A stretch of 64,000 nt of DNA from Collybiopsis luxurians FD-317 M1 (lineage: Eukaryota; Basidiomycota; Agaricomycetes; Agaricales; Omphalotaceae): positions 504,876 to 568,875 of the forward strand of contig KN834783.1 in the NCBI GenBank assembly GCA_000827265.1. The letters run 5' to 3'. The position numbers were made by a program, and so were the translations under genes. This document shows, one piece after another, positions 46,831-57,796 of this stretch. Position 1 is the stretch's first letter. Each line of letters opens with the position of its first letter. The notes beneath the pieces were generated by a model. It was not told the DNA's origin and ran no database searches. It was given only the letters and a program-made list of their open reading frames with translations.

Positions 46831-46990
46831 CAGTCAACTCCCTCAAAAGGCATACCTGCCATAGGGCATACTCGCTTTTATGGCATACTTTTTGGGCTCT
46901 CCCAAGTTGCTTTACTGGGCGAAATGCCTCCCTCATAGTGCATACTTTTGGCTTATGACCAAGGGGTATGCGTTATGAGGGAGCCGACTG
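46831..46990. mobile_element. TA-flanked MITE with about 27-nt inverted repeats (Tc1/mariner/pogo-like)
   Basis: The left end CAGTCAACTCCCTCA and the reverse complement of the right end CAGTCGGCTCCCTCA match at about 22 of 27 positions. TA dinucleotides flank both ends (46829-46830 and 46991-46992), the target duplication of Tc1/mariner elements. The 160-bp interior repeats gcatac four times, plus an inverted gtatgc near the right end, like subterminal transposase-binding motifs. No coding capacity. Triplication units 2 and 3 lack it at the matching position. Confidence 0.88.
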
Positions 46991-48609
46991 TAGATACAGT
47001 ATATGTGACCTTACCCTTACCGTACGCGTTTTAAGCGCGGATCCAACGGATTGAGGAGCCCTCTGTCCTCCGAACAGTTGAGAGGAGCATGGACGTTGAA
47101 ATCCGATGCTCTCCCTTAGATTCAATCCTTCAGTAAGTATTTGAAAATGTTATTTTTGAATTCTTCGTACCGCAAAGTTAGCGCCGTTGATGAGGACTAA
47201 TTCTGGACTGCTCTAGAGCGCAGAAGTTGACAAACAATAAGTAGCATATATGTCGAACTTAGATTTGGGTATTCGAAATAGATAGAATTTTGGGGCGTCA
47301 GTGGGAACCTCCGATTAGGTTGTATACTTGCCCATTATATACTGTAACATTACGAAATATGTACTTAAAGATAAACCGACGGCTGCGCAGTGGAATAGAA
47401 TAATACCGTCTGGTCCGGAGCAACCATGACGAGTGGTTCTATCTTCAACAATATATATTTACATTGAGTTTTTTAAATATATACTATTTTTGGGAGATTG
47501 GAGTTAACGATGTGACTGCATTCATATTTGTACGATTGGGCGACGGACTTCGGGTGTTTGTTTTACTACCAAATACCAAAATAAGAAAAGCGCCGCATGA
47601 ATGGGAGAGTCTACGGTGGGCCAAGCATAGACTTAACTTTGATCAAACGTCTTGCACGACTTGGTCAACAAGTGGCCTCCACGAGCAGCAGCCTTTAGAA
47701 ATTTTGGTAAAAATTTGCTGAAGTTGTGGCGGTGGGCTTTAAACGGCGGGTGAGTCGTCATGGCTTCTCGAGGAAGTCGAAATTGGGTGGAAGGCTATAT
47801 ATTACTCTCGTCTTCACATATCATAACGAGCCAGCATTCGTCGTCAACAAGCAAACGGAAACGGAAGAAAGGAAGAATATTACACGGCAGGGTTCAAGAT
47901 CTGAATACCGGATTGTTGGGAGATAACCTGATGCGGCGCTCAGATCATTCTTTACAAGTTTACAATCTAATATACAACGTTCTCAGGGTGTTCATGGGGT
48001 GGGGGGACGAGCTTAGACAACGATTCGTGAGGAGCGTCTTCAGTGGTCCATCAAGACATTGTAATTCATTCAGTTTTGCTTGCCGAACTTGACCCAATTT
48101 GTCCCTGCCAAATGTTGCCGGCTCAAAATAAAAAAGCGGCCCAAGCTGCAAGGCCTAAGCTCTGACGGTTTCTGTCGCAAGCCAAGAGTTTTATCAGCGG
48201 CATGTTATTTCGGGCAAGTCGGGCAAGTCAGACAAGTTCTTCAATCGACACTTTACGCCTCCGCTGTATTTACCGCCGTTCAGCTTGGAGTACATACTGA
48301 AACTATCGAAGGAACTGTAATTTTGATAAATGAAAGTTTGCTACATTTTTGGTTTTGTATTCTAGCCATGTAAGTTTCTCGAAAGAAAAGTGAGTGAATA
48401 TATAGCATTCTGAGATTGGGTAAGAGTAAATCTCTGTCTATTTCTGCTTCTGCTACGCTATTCAAACTCCTAATGCAGCCTCCGGGGATCTAGTGGTGAC
48501 TCTCAGGCTGGAGCATCATAGCCGTCGCTGTTGAGAAAAAGTTAAATGTAGCAGGTGGCCGTGGGCAAGCCGAAAAGCCGGTCAAGCCGGTCAATTTATT
48601 CTCGCCTTT

Positions 48610-48882
48610 TTATGACGAATGAGACCAATCTGCAACAACACTGGGCAAGGACAAAAACTGGACTGAGAGGATTTGGGCAGGCGTGCAGAGATTTACGACC
48701 TCCGGTTTGGTATACTGTCTAACTAGACGGAACAAAAAAACTGAGCCGAGAGATGCACAAATGAGAGAGATGGAAAACCGTGGAAAATTAAGGACAGTCT
48801 CCAGTATAGAAAACTGAACCATGGCCGTAGCGACAGCGATAACAACACAACATCGAGGAGACAGAAAAGAGGCTTTGACCAC
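48610..48882 (-). other. Hydrophobic open frame repeated in units 1 and 2
   Basis: A 90-codon frame with two hydrophobic stretches (CCVVIAVATAMVQFSIL, LICASLGSVFLFRLV). Its counterpart at 52976-53253 keeps the start region (RCIVITVTTVLLQFSILVTV) but is interrupted by a poly-pyrimidine stretch. It may be an exon of another membrane protein, now decaying. No family recognised. Confidence 0.35.
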
Positions 48883-48949
48883 ATGTGAATGAGTATGGCA
48901 AATCTCACTTTCTTAATAGCCTTCTCCTAACCCATGGACTCAGGTGGTT

Positions 48950-51900
48950 AACCGAGGGCACGCGTCGCGTCGCAGTAGATGTAACTGCCGTTCTGCAAAA
49001 AAGCTAGTAGACCGAGAACCAGTGGTCTACCCAAATAGGATACAGCTTATAATGATACAAGTACGCGAGTTTGATTTACTATCCGAGGCCGTATTTCACC
49101 AGCCCAGAGGCTGCGACAGCACTGTGCCCGAGGACCAGGCTTTCATTCTGAATCGGCGATGTAACAACATCTGACTGTCTTTCAAGGGAATTCTGTGGCT
49201 ATCATCTCACCTTTATCCTGACGTCTGCTCTCCTCCGTGACTCAGAACCTGCGACGACACCCGCCGCTGGACTTCATCAGAGCGATTCGTAGTCATATCG
49301 AAAGTGAATAGGGAAAGCTGCATATCGTTCTCAAGACATTCTGGGTTTTCTTGAACTTCACGCGCTTCACGCAGTCCAAGTAAAAAGCGTGCAGTCATAA
49401 CGGAGGATAAGCTACGTTTGAATGGCGAAAAAAAGTTGTCAGATAAAGTGACGGATGTAGAAACGTTTGGAATTGCGCACTGAAGCAAAAAGTTGTTGAC
49501 GATGGTACTATACATCCCCTGAAAGAAGATGTCAGCCCGGAGTTTGGAGGTTCCAAGAGCTGAGAAAGCGAACGGGTGGAGCCTGCAGGATAGAAGATGA
49601 TCGTTAATGCTGGAGTATTTTCCAATGCAAAGCAAAAGACCTACAAAATATAACACTACTGCAACCAGCTGAGGCACTGTGACTGCCCTGTGTCGTGTAA
49701 TAATGATTACTTAGACCTTAGGAACTATTGAAGATTCTGCTTACCCGAAGTATAGAATCCCTTCATATACGTTCCGAGTCAGCGCGCGCTACTTCTTGTA
49801 AAATATAGAAACTGGTATTTACCTGATCTAAACACATTCTTGAGAAGACTCCGGCGCCCCAGTATTCGAAACCCACCCGATTTGAGAATAGTTTGAATCA
49901 ATTTTGTGATCACCGATACTAACAGAATACAACGGCAATGCGTCAATTTGGTATGGGCCATCCGCTGGGACCTCAAGACTCACACGTCGCAACAAGATCG
50001 AAAGCAGTCAAGGTGATGTAAACGAGTTCTCCGGCTGAGAAGAAAGCGAAGACGAAAGGAGGTAAAAAGTTGAGCGTTTCAGATGCTAAGCAATCTTACA
50101 GCTTCGTATGAAAAGAAGTCATCAAATAGAGTAATTTCAATGCAAAATAGTGACCCACAGTGTTTCCGTCAGTAGCGTGTTGTGAGTACATGAAGAGGCA
50201 ATGCCTTGATACTACTCGCATAAGAGTTCACAAACAGTACTAACGAAGAACTATAAAATGAGCACTTACAATATCCACACCAACAGCTGCCAGGCCTAAG
50301 ATCGATATAACCCAACAAAGCAAGTTGTTATAGTACGTCGCATAGACACATTGAATCCATACAACTTCAAGTTGACTTAGCTGTCATTTGAGTACAGAAT
50401 CCTCGAATACGCACTAGTAATAGCTATGCGTGTCGGGAGGATACAGAGATAGAAAAACATCTTGTAGAATGTATCACAGCTGATTAGCGAGTCTTCTATC
50501 AGTAAATATCGACGTCCGAGTTTCGCATTACGCACTGCTGGAAAAATTGGCATTCAGCACGGAGAGGAGGATGAAGTTCACTTGAGTCCACTCACTTTGG
50601 CCATATACGGTGTATTATAAACGTTCCATATCAGATGCGCGACCAGTGGATATCGATTCATCAAGTAAATAACATTTGACCATTGAAAACTACCGCAAGT
50701 GCTCCAGACAAGCTGGACCTCACGATCCAAATTGATGATAATCTCGTACAACAAAAGAGCTAGAGTCGCAAATCCTGTATATTAGTTGCTGTGAGATTGG
50801 GGTATATTGGAGGCTATTCACCAAGCCTCGAATATGCCGTGTAGGTTGCGATTTGCCTAGAGTGCAGGGTTGATGTCCCAGCAGATAATATGATGATGCT
50901 AGGAACGTACTGTTTTCGCATTTGCCTCTCTAGCATTTTAGCATTCAGATAAGCTTCCCCAAAAGACATGAAGAAAGAAGAGGAACTGCTGTTGAGGCTG
51001 GACGGCGGGCGTCAAGAAATTCCGGGAAAAGGGTGGGGGGAAGGAAGAGAAGTGAATTTATATTTAATCCTTAGTGTACATCTTTTTATATTCGGAGATT
51101 TTAGATTACTACCGAATGCCGTCTTCCCCTGTTCACAATTCAGGTTCGCATACGGGAGACAATACTCCAGGGCAACGAGTAGACTAAGTTACTTTAGCAA
51201 GAGCAAGGAGCGACTGCACACTGTTCTGCTATGCAAAATCGTGTCGCCTGAGTGTCGCCAAATGCTGAGTAGCTGACTAGGATTAGCTGGAGTGTCGGGC
51301 GCACACTGCATTGACAATGAATATAGTGACAAGTGTAGTAGAGCACCACTGTCAGACACGTCGTCTGGATCTGCGATCGTGCCCGTAGCATGGATGCCCA
51401 GTCACCCGGCCCTGTCGGTGGATGCAAGGTAACCAGAGGTACATATGTGTAAACTTAGAATGTGGCAACAAATGGTATCAATAGAGTATTCAAACGTGCT
51501 GGGTCGCGAATTGAGTTTCCCACATCATATTTCACTTGAAATAGATACACTGTACAGTTTATGTGTCCTTGCCATTGCCATACATATACGTTTTGTGCAC
51601 GAACTCAACGAATTGAGGGCCGGACAAATTGACCAGTCTTTCATACAGTTGAGAAAAGCATGAACGATGAAATCCGGTGTAACAGGTGGAACGCGTCGCA
51701 TTCACCCAGATTTGGCACAGGCTTGGCGCGAGTCACATGATGGTCATATGTAAGTGCTCTCACTCAAATCCAATCCTTCACTGTTTGAAAGTATCATGCG
51801 TGGAGTAATTCCAAGGCTGCCGTGAATGCGAAGCCCTTCGATCTTGATTTCTTTCTGACTTCTTACCGCAATGTTAGCGCAGATAAGGACTATGATAACT

Positions 51901-53270
51901 CTGGACTGTTCTCCGGTCCGAATCAGAGCGCTGAGACCGACCCACTATAATTAAGCAGCTTATGTACTTACATTCAGTTTTCCAAATACATACATAGAAA
52001 CCATTGTCGTAAGTTTGGAAATGATGTGACTGCACCTAAATTTGTACAGCTGTGCATCGGACTTCCGGAGTTTGTCTTGCAACAACTGCCTGCCAAATAC
52101 CCCAAAATACAGCTATTGAGTTATTTGTAGTAGCATTGTTCTCGAAAATGCACATTATGTATTGATCGTAGTCAATTCCCACTACAGGCAATCCACTAAT
52201 TCATTGCTCCACGAGAATGCCGCCAAATGTACAGCTATCCCGGCATCGGTTTGTTTGGCAGTAAGCACCATTATCAACGAGTGTATTATTTATTTATTTA
52301 AAAAACATTGATATAACTAAACAAGTAGCTGTAAGGTCATCAAAAAACAAAAAATGCGGCATGACTGGCTCAATAGCATGACGCGCGAATGGGTGACTTC
52401 CATTGTCCAAAGGGAGCCTAGCGGAGCTAAACATAGTGGTCAGATTTCTTGCACAACTTGGTCAACAGGGGGCATCCACGAGCGGCAGCCCTCAGAAATT
52501 TTTATTACAATTTGCTGAAGTTTTGGCGGTGGGCTCCGAACTGCTGGCCTGGGCCGAGTTAGGCCATGTCTCGGCCTGGCAACCAGGCTGCCGGGGTCGA
52601 GCTAGGTTATGCTCCCGGATGGAAGGCTATATTTGACTTTCGTGTGCACATGTCGTATCCGGTCAGCTGGGTTGAAAGGAAGACACTTGAGCTTGTTGTA
52701 GGTGAGAGGCTGGCTAACGTACACAGAAGGGAGTATATTACACGGCAGAATTCAAGATTGAATGCCGGATTCCCGAGAAGTAATACGATGCGGCCCGGGC
52801 GATTAACTCGCGATTGGCCCACGAGCCGCTGATGTAGGTCCCCTTCCTCCCATGAAAATTAAAAAAAAAAATAATCAGACTATTTGAATACGAGTGGAAA
52901 CTAAATAATCTTGCAGTATAATATGCAAAGCCAACGATTTGAGAAGCTTCTCGAGTGACCAATCAGTGAGGCCATTTAGCGATCGCATTGGAAACTGGAA
53001 TGAGAATTTGGGCAGGCATGCAAGGGTACTACGGCTTCCGACTTGGTAGACTCAAATCTAACTTCGCAGAACCAATATACCAAGCCGACTGATACACATT
53101 GAAAGAGAGAAAGAGCGAGAATGAGGTGAAAAAAAAAATAAAAATAAAAAACAGAAGATTGACGACAGTCACCAGTATAGAGAACTGAAGCAAAACCGTA
53201 GTGACTGTAATGACAATACAACGTCGAAGAGGAAGACAAGAGGCTCTGATCATATATGATAGAGCATGGT
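48950..53270. repeat. Tandem triplication, unit 2
   Basis: Second unit with DUF6533 gene B and its flanks, matching unit 1 along nearly its whole length; lacks both MITEs. Confidence 0.88.
49213..50969 (-). CDS. DUF6533-type seven-TM membrane protein, tandem copy B
   Basis: ATG at 50969 (MSFGEAYLNAKMLERQMRKQ), stop at 49213. The DUF6533 motif is LLLYEIIINLDREVQLVWS followed by FQWSNVIYLMNRYPLVAH. The last exons read continuously for 154 codons (QLVAVVLYFVGLLLCIGKY, MYSTIVNNFLLQCAIPNVS, MTARFLLGLREAREVQ, FTFDMTTNRSDEVQR). An in-frame exon junction near 49500-49520 has lost the short intron still visible in copy A, where aattaaaga occurs. Topology and role are as for copy A; it looks intact. 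Confidence 0.78.
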
Positions 53271-53399
53271 AAATTTCACCTCTCCGTCAGTCTTCTCCCA
53301 ACTTCTGGACTGTGGACTAGCTCGTTCTTTGACGGCTCACCCCAGATGATACAGGAGGGGATGACCGCAATAGGACGACTGATGAGAAGGATGTAGAAG
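50970..53399. other. Spacer between DUF6533 copies B and C
   Basis: Homologous to the A-B spacer. Contains the degenerate hydrophobic frame (52976-53253) and an extra GC-rich, palindrome-containing stretch at about 52540-52620 (ggcctgggccgag ... ctcggcctgg) absent from unit 1. No gene supported. Confidence 0.4.
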
Positions 53400-53640
53400 T
53401 TGTGACATCCGTGGAAGGGAGGAACCAAAGAATGTTGAAAAGGATGTGTCAGCATCGGTGACGATGGTAGGAGTGCTCGTCGACCTAAGGAAAGAAAAGA
53501 GCTTTAGCATTCATGAACGAGAGAAGAGTATATGAAACTTCTGAACTGGAATCCTGTGCCAAAGACCACCGAAATAGGGTGCAAAAGAAGAATGACAGGT
53601 TACTTATAGTCTCCTGTAAGCAAAGACTAAGACGATCAAT
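53400..53640 (-). pseudogene. Relic of the Ser/Thr-rich surface protein gene
   Basis: The sequence from ggaaccaaagaatgttg through gacgatggtaggagtgctcg to ggaatcctgtgcc matches the 5' part and upstream flank of the gene at 43495-44010, with a deletion of the inner Ser/Thr region and a lost ATG context. So the triplication unit once included the surface-protein gene; it is missing before copy B. Confidence 0.75.
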
Positions 53641-54077
53641 AGACTGATACGCAGTTGGTTTGTACTTTGGCAACATCGTCTATACTCTCCCTAGACAATG
53701 TTTCGCCTCAAGTCCCGTAAAGCTGATAGAAAGAGGGGAAAGGGGAAAGATTGAGGCTCTTAAACTGGCTCATTCTTTTTTCTTACTGTGTAGATTTTTC
53801 ATCGACATGGCGATACGAAAGGAAGGAAGGAATTTTGACGAATTGAACTGGGCGCGTGGTTCTGCAAACTGAGCTTTAAGTTAAGCAGTGGGATACACAA
53901 ATAAAATACAACTTATAATGATACTACTATGCTATTCTTATTACTATTTGAGTCCAGATAACGCCAGTTCGGAGGCAGCGACAACGCTGTATCGTGTCTG
54001 CACCGCAACCAAAGTTTCTTTCTAAACTCGGTGGTATAGAAACTTCCCTCAAGGGAATTCTACGGCTCTTATCGCAA

Positions 54078-55829
54078 CTATATCCCTACATCTGTTCTCC
54101 TCCGCGATTCATAACCTGCACCGCTATCATCAGTGCGATTCGTAGTAGTCAAATCGAAAGTGAATATAGAAAGCTGCATATCGTCGTCAGTATATTCCGA
54201 TTTTTGTTGAGCCTCACGCGTTTCACGCAGGCCAAGTAAAAAGCGGGCAGTCATAACTGAGGATATGCTACGTTTGAATGGCAAAAAAACAGTCAGATAA
54301 AGGTTAGGGTTGTGGAAACGTTTAAAATCTCGTACTGAACCAGAAAGTTATTGACGATGGTGCTATATAGCCCCTGAAATTAAAGAAATGTTAGCTCAGG
54401 GTTTGAAGGTTGCAAGGGCTGAAAATGCGAACAGGTGGAGCCTGCAGTGTAGAAGATGATCGTTAATGCTGAAGTGTTTTCCAATGCAAAGCAAAAGACC
54501 TACAAAATATAGTGCCACCGCGATCAGCTGGGGTACTGAGACCGCCCTGCGTCGTGTAACAATGACCACCTAATTCTTAAGAGCTATTGGAAATTCTGCT
54601 TACCCGAAATAAAGAATCCCTTCATGTGCGTTCAGTGTGTGCCACTTCTCGTAGAATACAGAAATTGACATTCACCTGATCTAAACACATAGTTGAGCAG
54701 AGTCCGCCGCCCCAGTGTTCGAAAACCACCCGATTTGCGAATAGTTTGAATCAGTTTGATGATCACCGAGGCTAAAAAAATGCGACGGTAATCCGTCAAT
54801 TTGGTATGGGCCACCTGCTGGAGCCTCTAGACTTACAAGTTGCTAAAAGATCGAAGGTAGTCAGGGATATATAAACGAGAATTCCAGCTGAGGAGAAAGC
54901 GAAATGTTCAGCGTCTCCGGTACCTAATAAGATACCAAGTAGGTCGTCTTACAACTGTATAGGAAAGTCAAATGGAGTAATTCCAATGGAAAATCATGAC
55001 TCACAGAAATTCCGAGAATGACGTGTTGCGAATACACGAAGAGTCAACGCCTTGATACTACTCGTGTGGGGGTTCACAGAGAAAATTATTAGTAACGAAG
55101 ACGACTATAGAATGGAAACTCACAATATCCACGCTAACGATTGTCAGGCCTAAGATGGATATTATCCCGCAAAGCACAATGTTTTTGTACATTGCAAAGA
55201 CGCATTGAATCCATACAACTTCAAGCTGACTCAGATGTCATTTTAATAAAATCAGTTTTGTCTACGCACTAGTAATGGCCGTACGTGTCGGAATGACAGA
55301 GACATAGTAAAATATCTTGTAGAGTGTATCACAGCTGGTCAATGAGTCTTCGATCAGTCAATGTCGACCTTGAGTTTCGCAATACGCACTGCGCGAAAAG
55401 TTCACGTTCAGCAAGAGGGGAAGAAGGATAAACTTCACTGGAGTCCACTCACCTGAGGCAAGTATGGTGTATAAAAGATGTTCCAAACCTCATACGCGAC
55501 CAGTGGATATCGATTGACAAAGTAAATAACATTTGACCAATGAAAAGTACCGCAAGTGCTCCAGACGAGTTGAACCTCACGATCCAAATTGATGATAATC
55601 TCGTACAGCAGAAGTGCTAGAAATCACCAATCGTGTATATTAGTTGCTGTCGGATCGGAGATGTGATATGCAGTATTCACCAAGCTTCGAGTATCCCGAG
55701 TAGGTCACAATTTGCCTAAAAAGTATATGGTTAGCGTCCAAGCAGGTTCGGAAACGATGCTAGGAACGCACTGTTTTTGTATTGCCTTCTCTAGCATTTT
55801 GGCACACGGTTCAGCTTCTCCAGCAGGTA
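54078..55829 (-). pseudogene. DUF6533-type seven-TM protein, tandem copy C, start codon lost
   Basis: The DUF6533 core is kept (LLLYEIIINLDREVQLVWS, FHWSNVIYFVNRYPLVAYEVW), as is the tail (MTARFLLGLRETREAQ, FTFDLTTTNRTDD). The codon matching the initiator of copies A and B is ATA instead of ATG (about 55827-55829), so translation would have to begin at an internal Met (MLEKAIQKQ, about 55793), trimming 12 residues. Copy C also has more substitutions in the first exon. It may be a pseudogene in early decay or a gene with a shifted start. Confidence 0.6.
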
Positions 55830-57796
55830 TGACAAGAAAAGAAGAAGAGACGCGGTTGGGGCTGGACAGGGGGCGTCAGCGAAGTCCGAAAAATCGCGGG
55901 GTGAGAGTGTATTTATATTTAATGCTTAGTGGACGTCTTTTCACGTCCCAAGAGTTTGGGTTACCCCCGATTCCGTTTTTCCTTGTTTACAATCAGGTTT
56001 ACATACGGAAGAGAATAAATCAGGGCGACGAGGGGACCAAGGGAGCAGCGAACAGGGACTGCACACTCGGCTCAACTGTTTCAAGACTGAGTGGCTGCAG
56101 ATGCTGAGACCGATCAAGTAGCCGACCTGGGTCAGCTGTAACGCCAAGTGCATTGAAAGTAGCTACAGTGACAAGCCATGTAGAGTACCTCTGTCAGGCA
56201 TGGCGTCTGAGTTTGCTATCGGGCCCGTAGTATGGGTGCCCAGTCACTCGGTCCTTTGAGTAAATGCAAGGTACGCGGATGTATGAATTTACAACGTGGC
56301 AAGGAGTGACATTAATAGAGAATCCAAACGTGCTGGACATCATTATTCTGTCCCAAAAGCAGATAGATATGGCACTGTATATACGACTTTACCCTTACCA
56401 TATGCGTTTTAAGCACCGATCCAATGGATTGACGAGAATTCAGTCTTCCATGTAGTGGAGAACAGCGAGAACGTTGAGATCGAATGCTTTCCCAGATTTA
56501 ATGCTTCGCTAATGTGACTCGGAAACATTATGTGTGGGGGAGTCCAAGACACCCGTTAACGCAAGAAATTTTGGTTTTTCTTTTAATTCTTCGCACCGCA
56601 AGGTTAGCGGTGATCAGGACTGACTCTGGTCTGGTCTAGAGCACTAAGGGGAAACAACTAGAAATACCATTCTGTCATTTTCGCGAGTTTGGATGCATTC
56701 AGTTTAACACCATTGGGCGATGGATTTCGGAAGTTTCCTTTGCTACGCTCGCCTGACAACTGAATATTGAATACGGAAATAAGAAGCTGATAAAAATGCG
56801 TTGCGTGAGATTTTTGCGAATGGGTCAAGCATAGGCCTTACTATATCTCAAACAGCTTGATTTATAAGTGGACCCACGAGCGGCAGCCCTCATATGATTT
56901 GTGGTCCAAGTTGGCTGATCACACGCCAAAGGTGGAAAAAATTCCACCCGGCGGAATGGTATACTAAAAAACAAAAACTCAGTAAGCACGCTGAATTTTC
57001 ATCTATCAATCAAAGCTGAATGGCGCATACAATCACATTCAGCTGAATTGAAAAATAATCATTCGGTGGTTCTACCGAATTTTTATTCTTGGCATTCTGC
57101 CGAGCGGAATTTTTTCCACTTTCATAATGAAGCTGTAGCAACGCCCTGAGCCGAGCTAAGCCGTGCTCCGGCACGAGAGCCGGTCTGCGAGGTTGATTCG
57201 GTTCTGGAGGATGTTGAAAAATTGTATATCTGACTCTCTTGGTCACATACCGTGATTCGTAGCCGGTCAGCTAGGTTGAACGGAAGACGTTCGTCGGCCA
57301 AATGCAAACAGGAAATTGAGAGAGGATGGCAAGCCTCCTAGGTGGTGTCCCAGCTCAGGGATCAAGCCTGGGTAATTTCGCATCACTGTCTCTCTTTGGC
57401 TCTTCAACAGGAGCCTGGAGGAAGCAAGGAAAACTGCCGATTGCTGTGTGAGCTATCGGAGCACGTGATAGGCTTAGGTAATACTGTTCAACTTCCAACC
57501 TTCTAGTTCTACTCGTCGTCCTGCGAGTTCCTATTCAATGCTATCTTCAAAGGTCATATTGTCTGTGAATGTCATTTTATAGCGCAACTCTGTCCGACAA
57601 CCTGCGCCAAGGTTTTGAAGCGAAGCCTCCGCTTAATTTAAAGGCCGAGAACGATCAATCTGCGCCCAGAGCTCGTCATCTTGGGCCATTCCCATGCAAT
57701 TATACTTCCAATGGCGCGTCGGGAAAAATTTCATGCTCTTAAAATCATCGGTTTTTCTTCTTCTCTTCAAGCTCACCCTGTGCTGCTCATAGTGCG
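55830..57796. other. Right edge of the triplication and promoter of the permease
   Basis: Homologous to the other spacers up to about 57300, with MITE copy 2 inside. From 57300 to 57796 unique sequence leads to the permease start. No gene supported. Confidence 0.45.
56922..57124. mobile_element. MITE, copy 2 of the 9100-9312 family
   Basis: Left end CACGCCAAAGGTGG, right end ccgagcggaattttttcc then actttca. The interior (ctgaatggcgcatacaatc, aataatcattcggtgg) matches copy 1 along its length. The terminal bases at the right end are degraded, so target duplications cannot be read. Confidence 0.85.

Larger units (their letters stand above)
44282..48910. repeat. Tandem triplication, unit 1
   Basis: About 4.7 kb unit with DUF6533 gene A, its upstream region and a further repeated hydrophobic frame (48610-48882). 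The gene ends of units 1 and 2 are 4686 bp apart and the gene starts 4672 bp apart. It uniquely carries a MITE at 46831-46990. Confidence 0.88.
46298..49212. other. Spacer between DUF6533 copies A and B
   Basis: Contains sequence homologous to 50970-54077 and 55830-57300, a TA-flanked MITE (46831-46990), and a minus-strand hydrophobic frame at 48610-48882 shared with unit 2. No other gene is supported. Confidence 0.45.
53860..57300. repeat. Tandem triplication, unit 3
   Basis: Third unit. Gene ends of units 2 and 3 are 4865 bp apart. Similarity to units 1 and 2 reaches about 57300 (gtagccggtcagctaggttgaa matches 52660-52680). Carries MITE copy 2. Confidence 0.85.
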
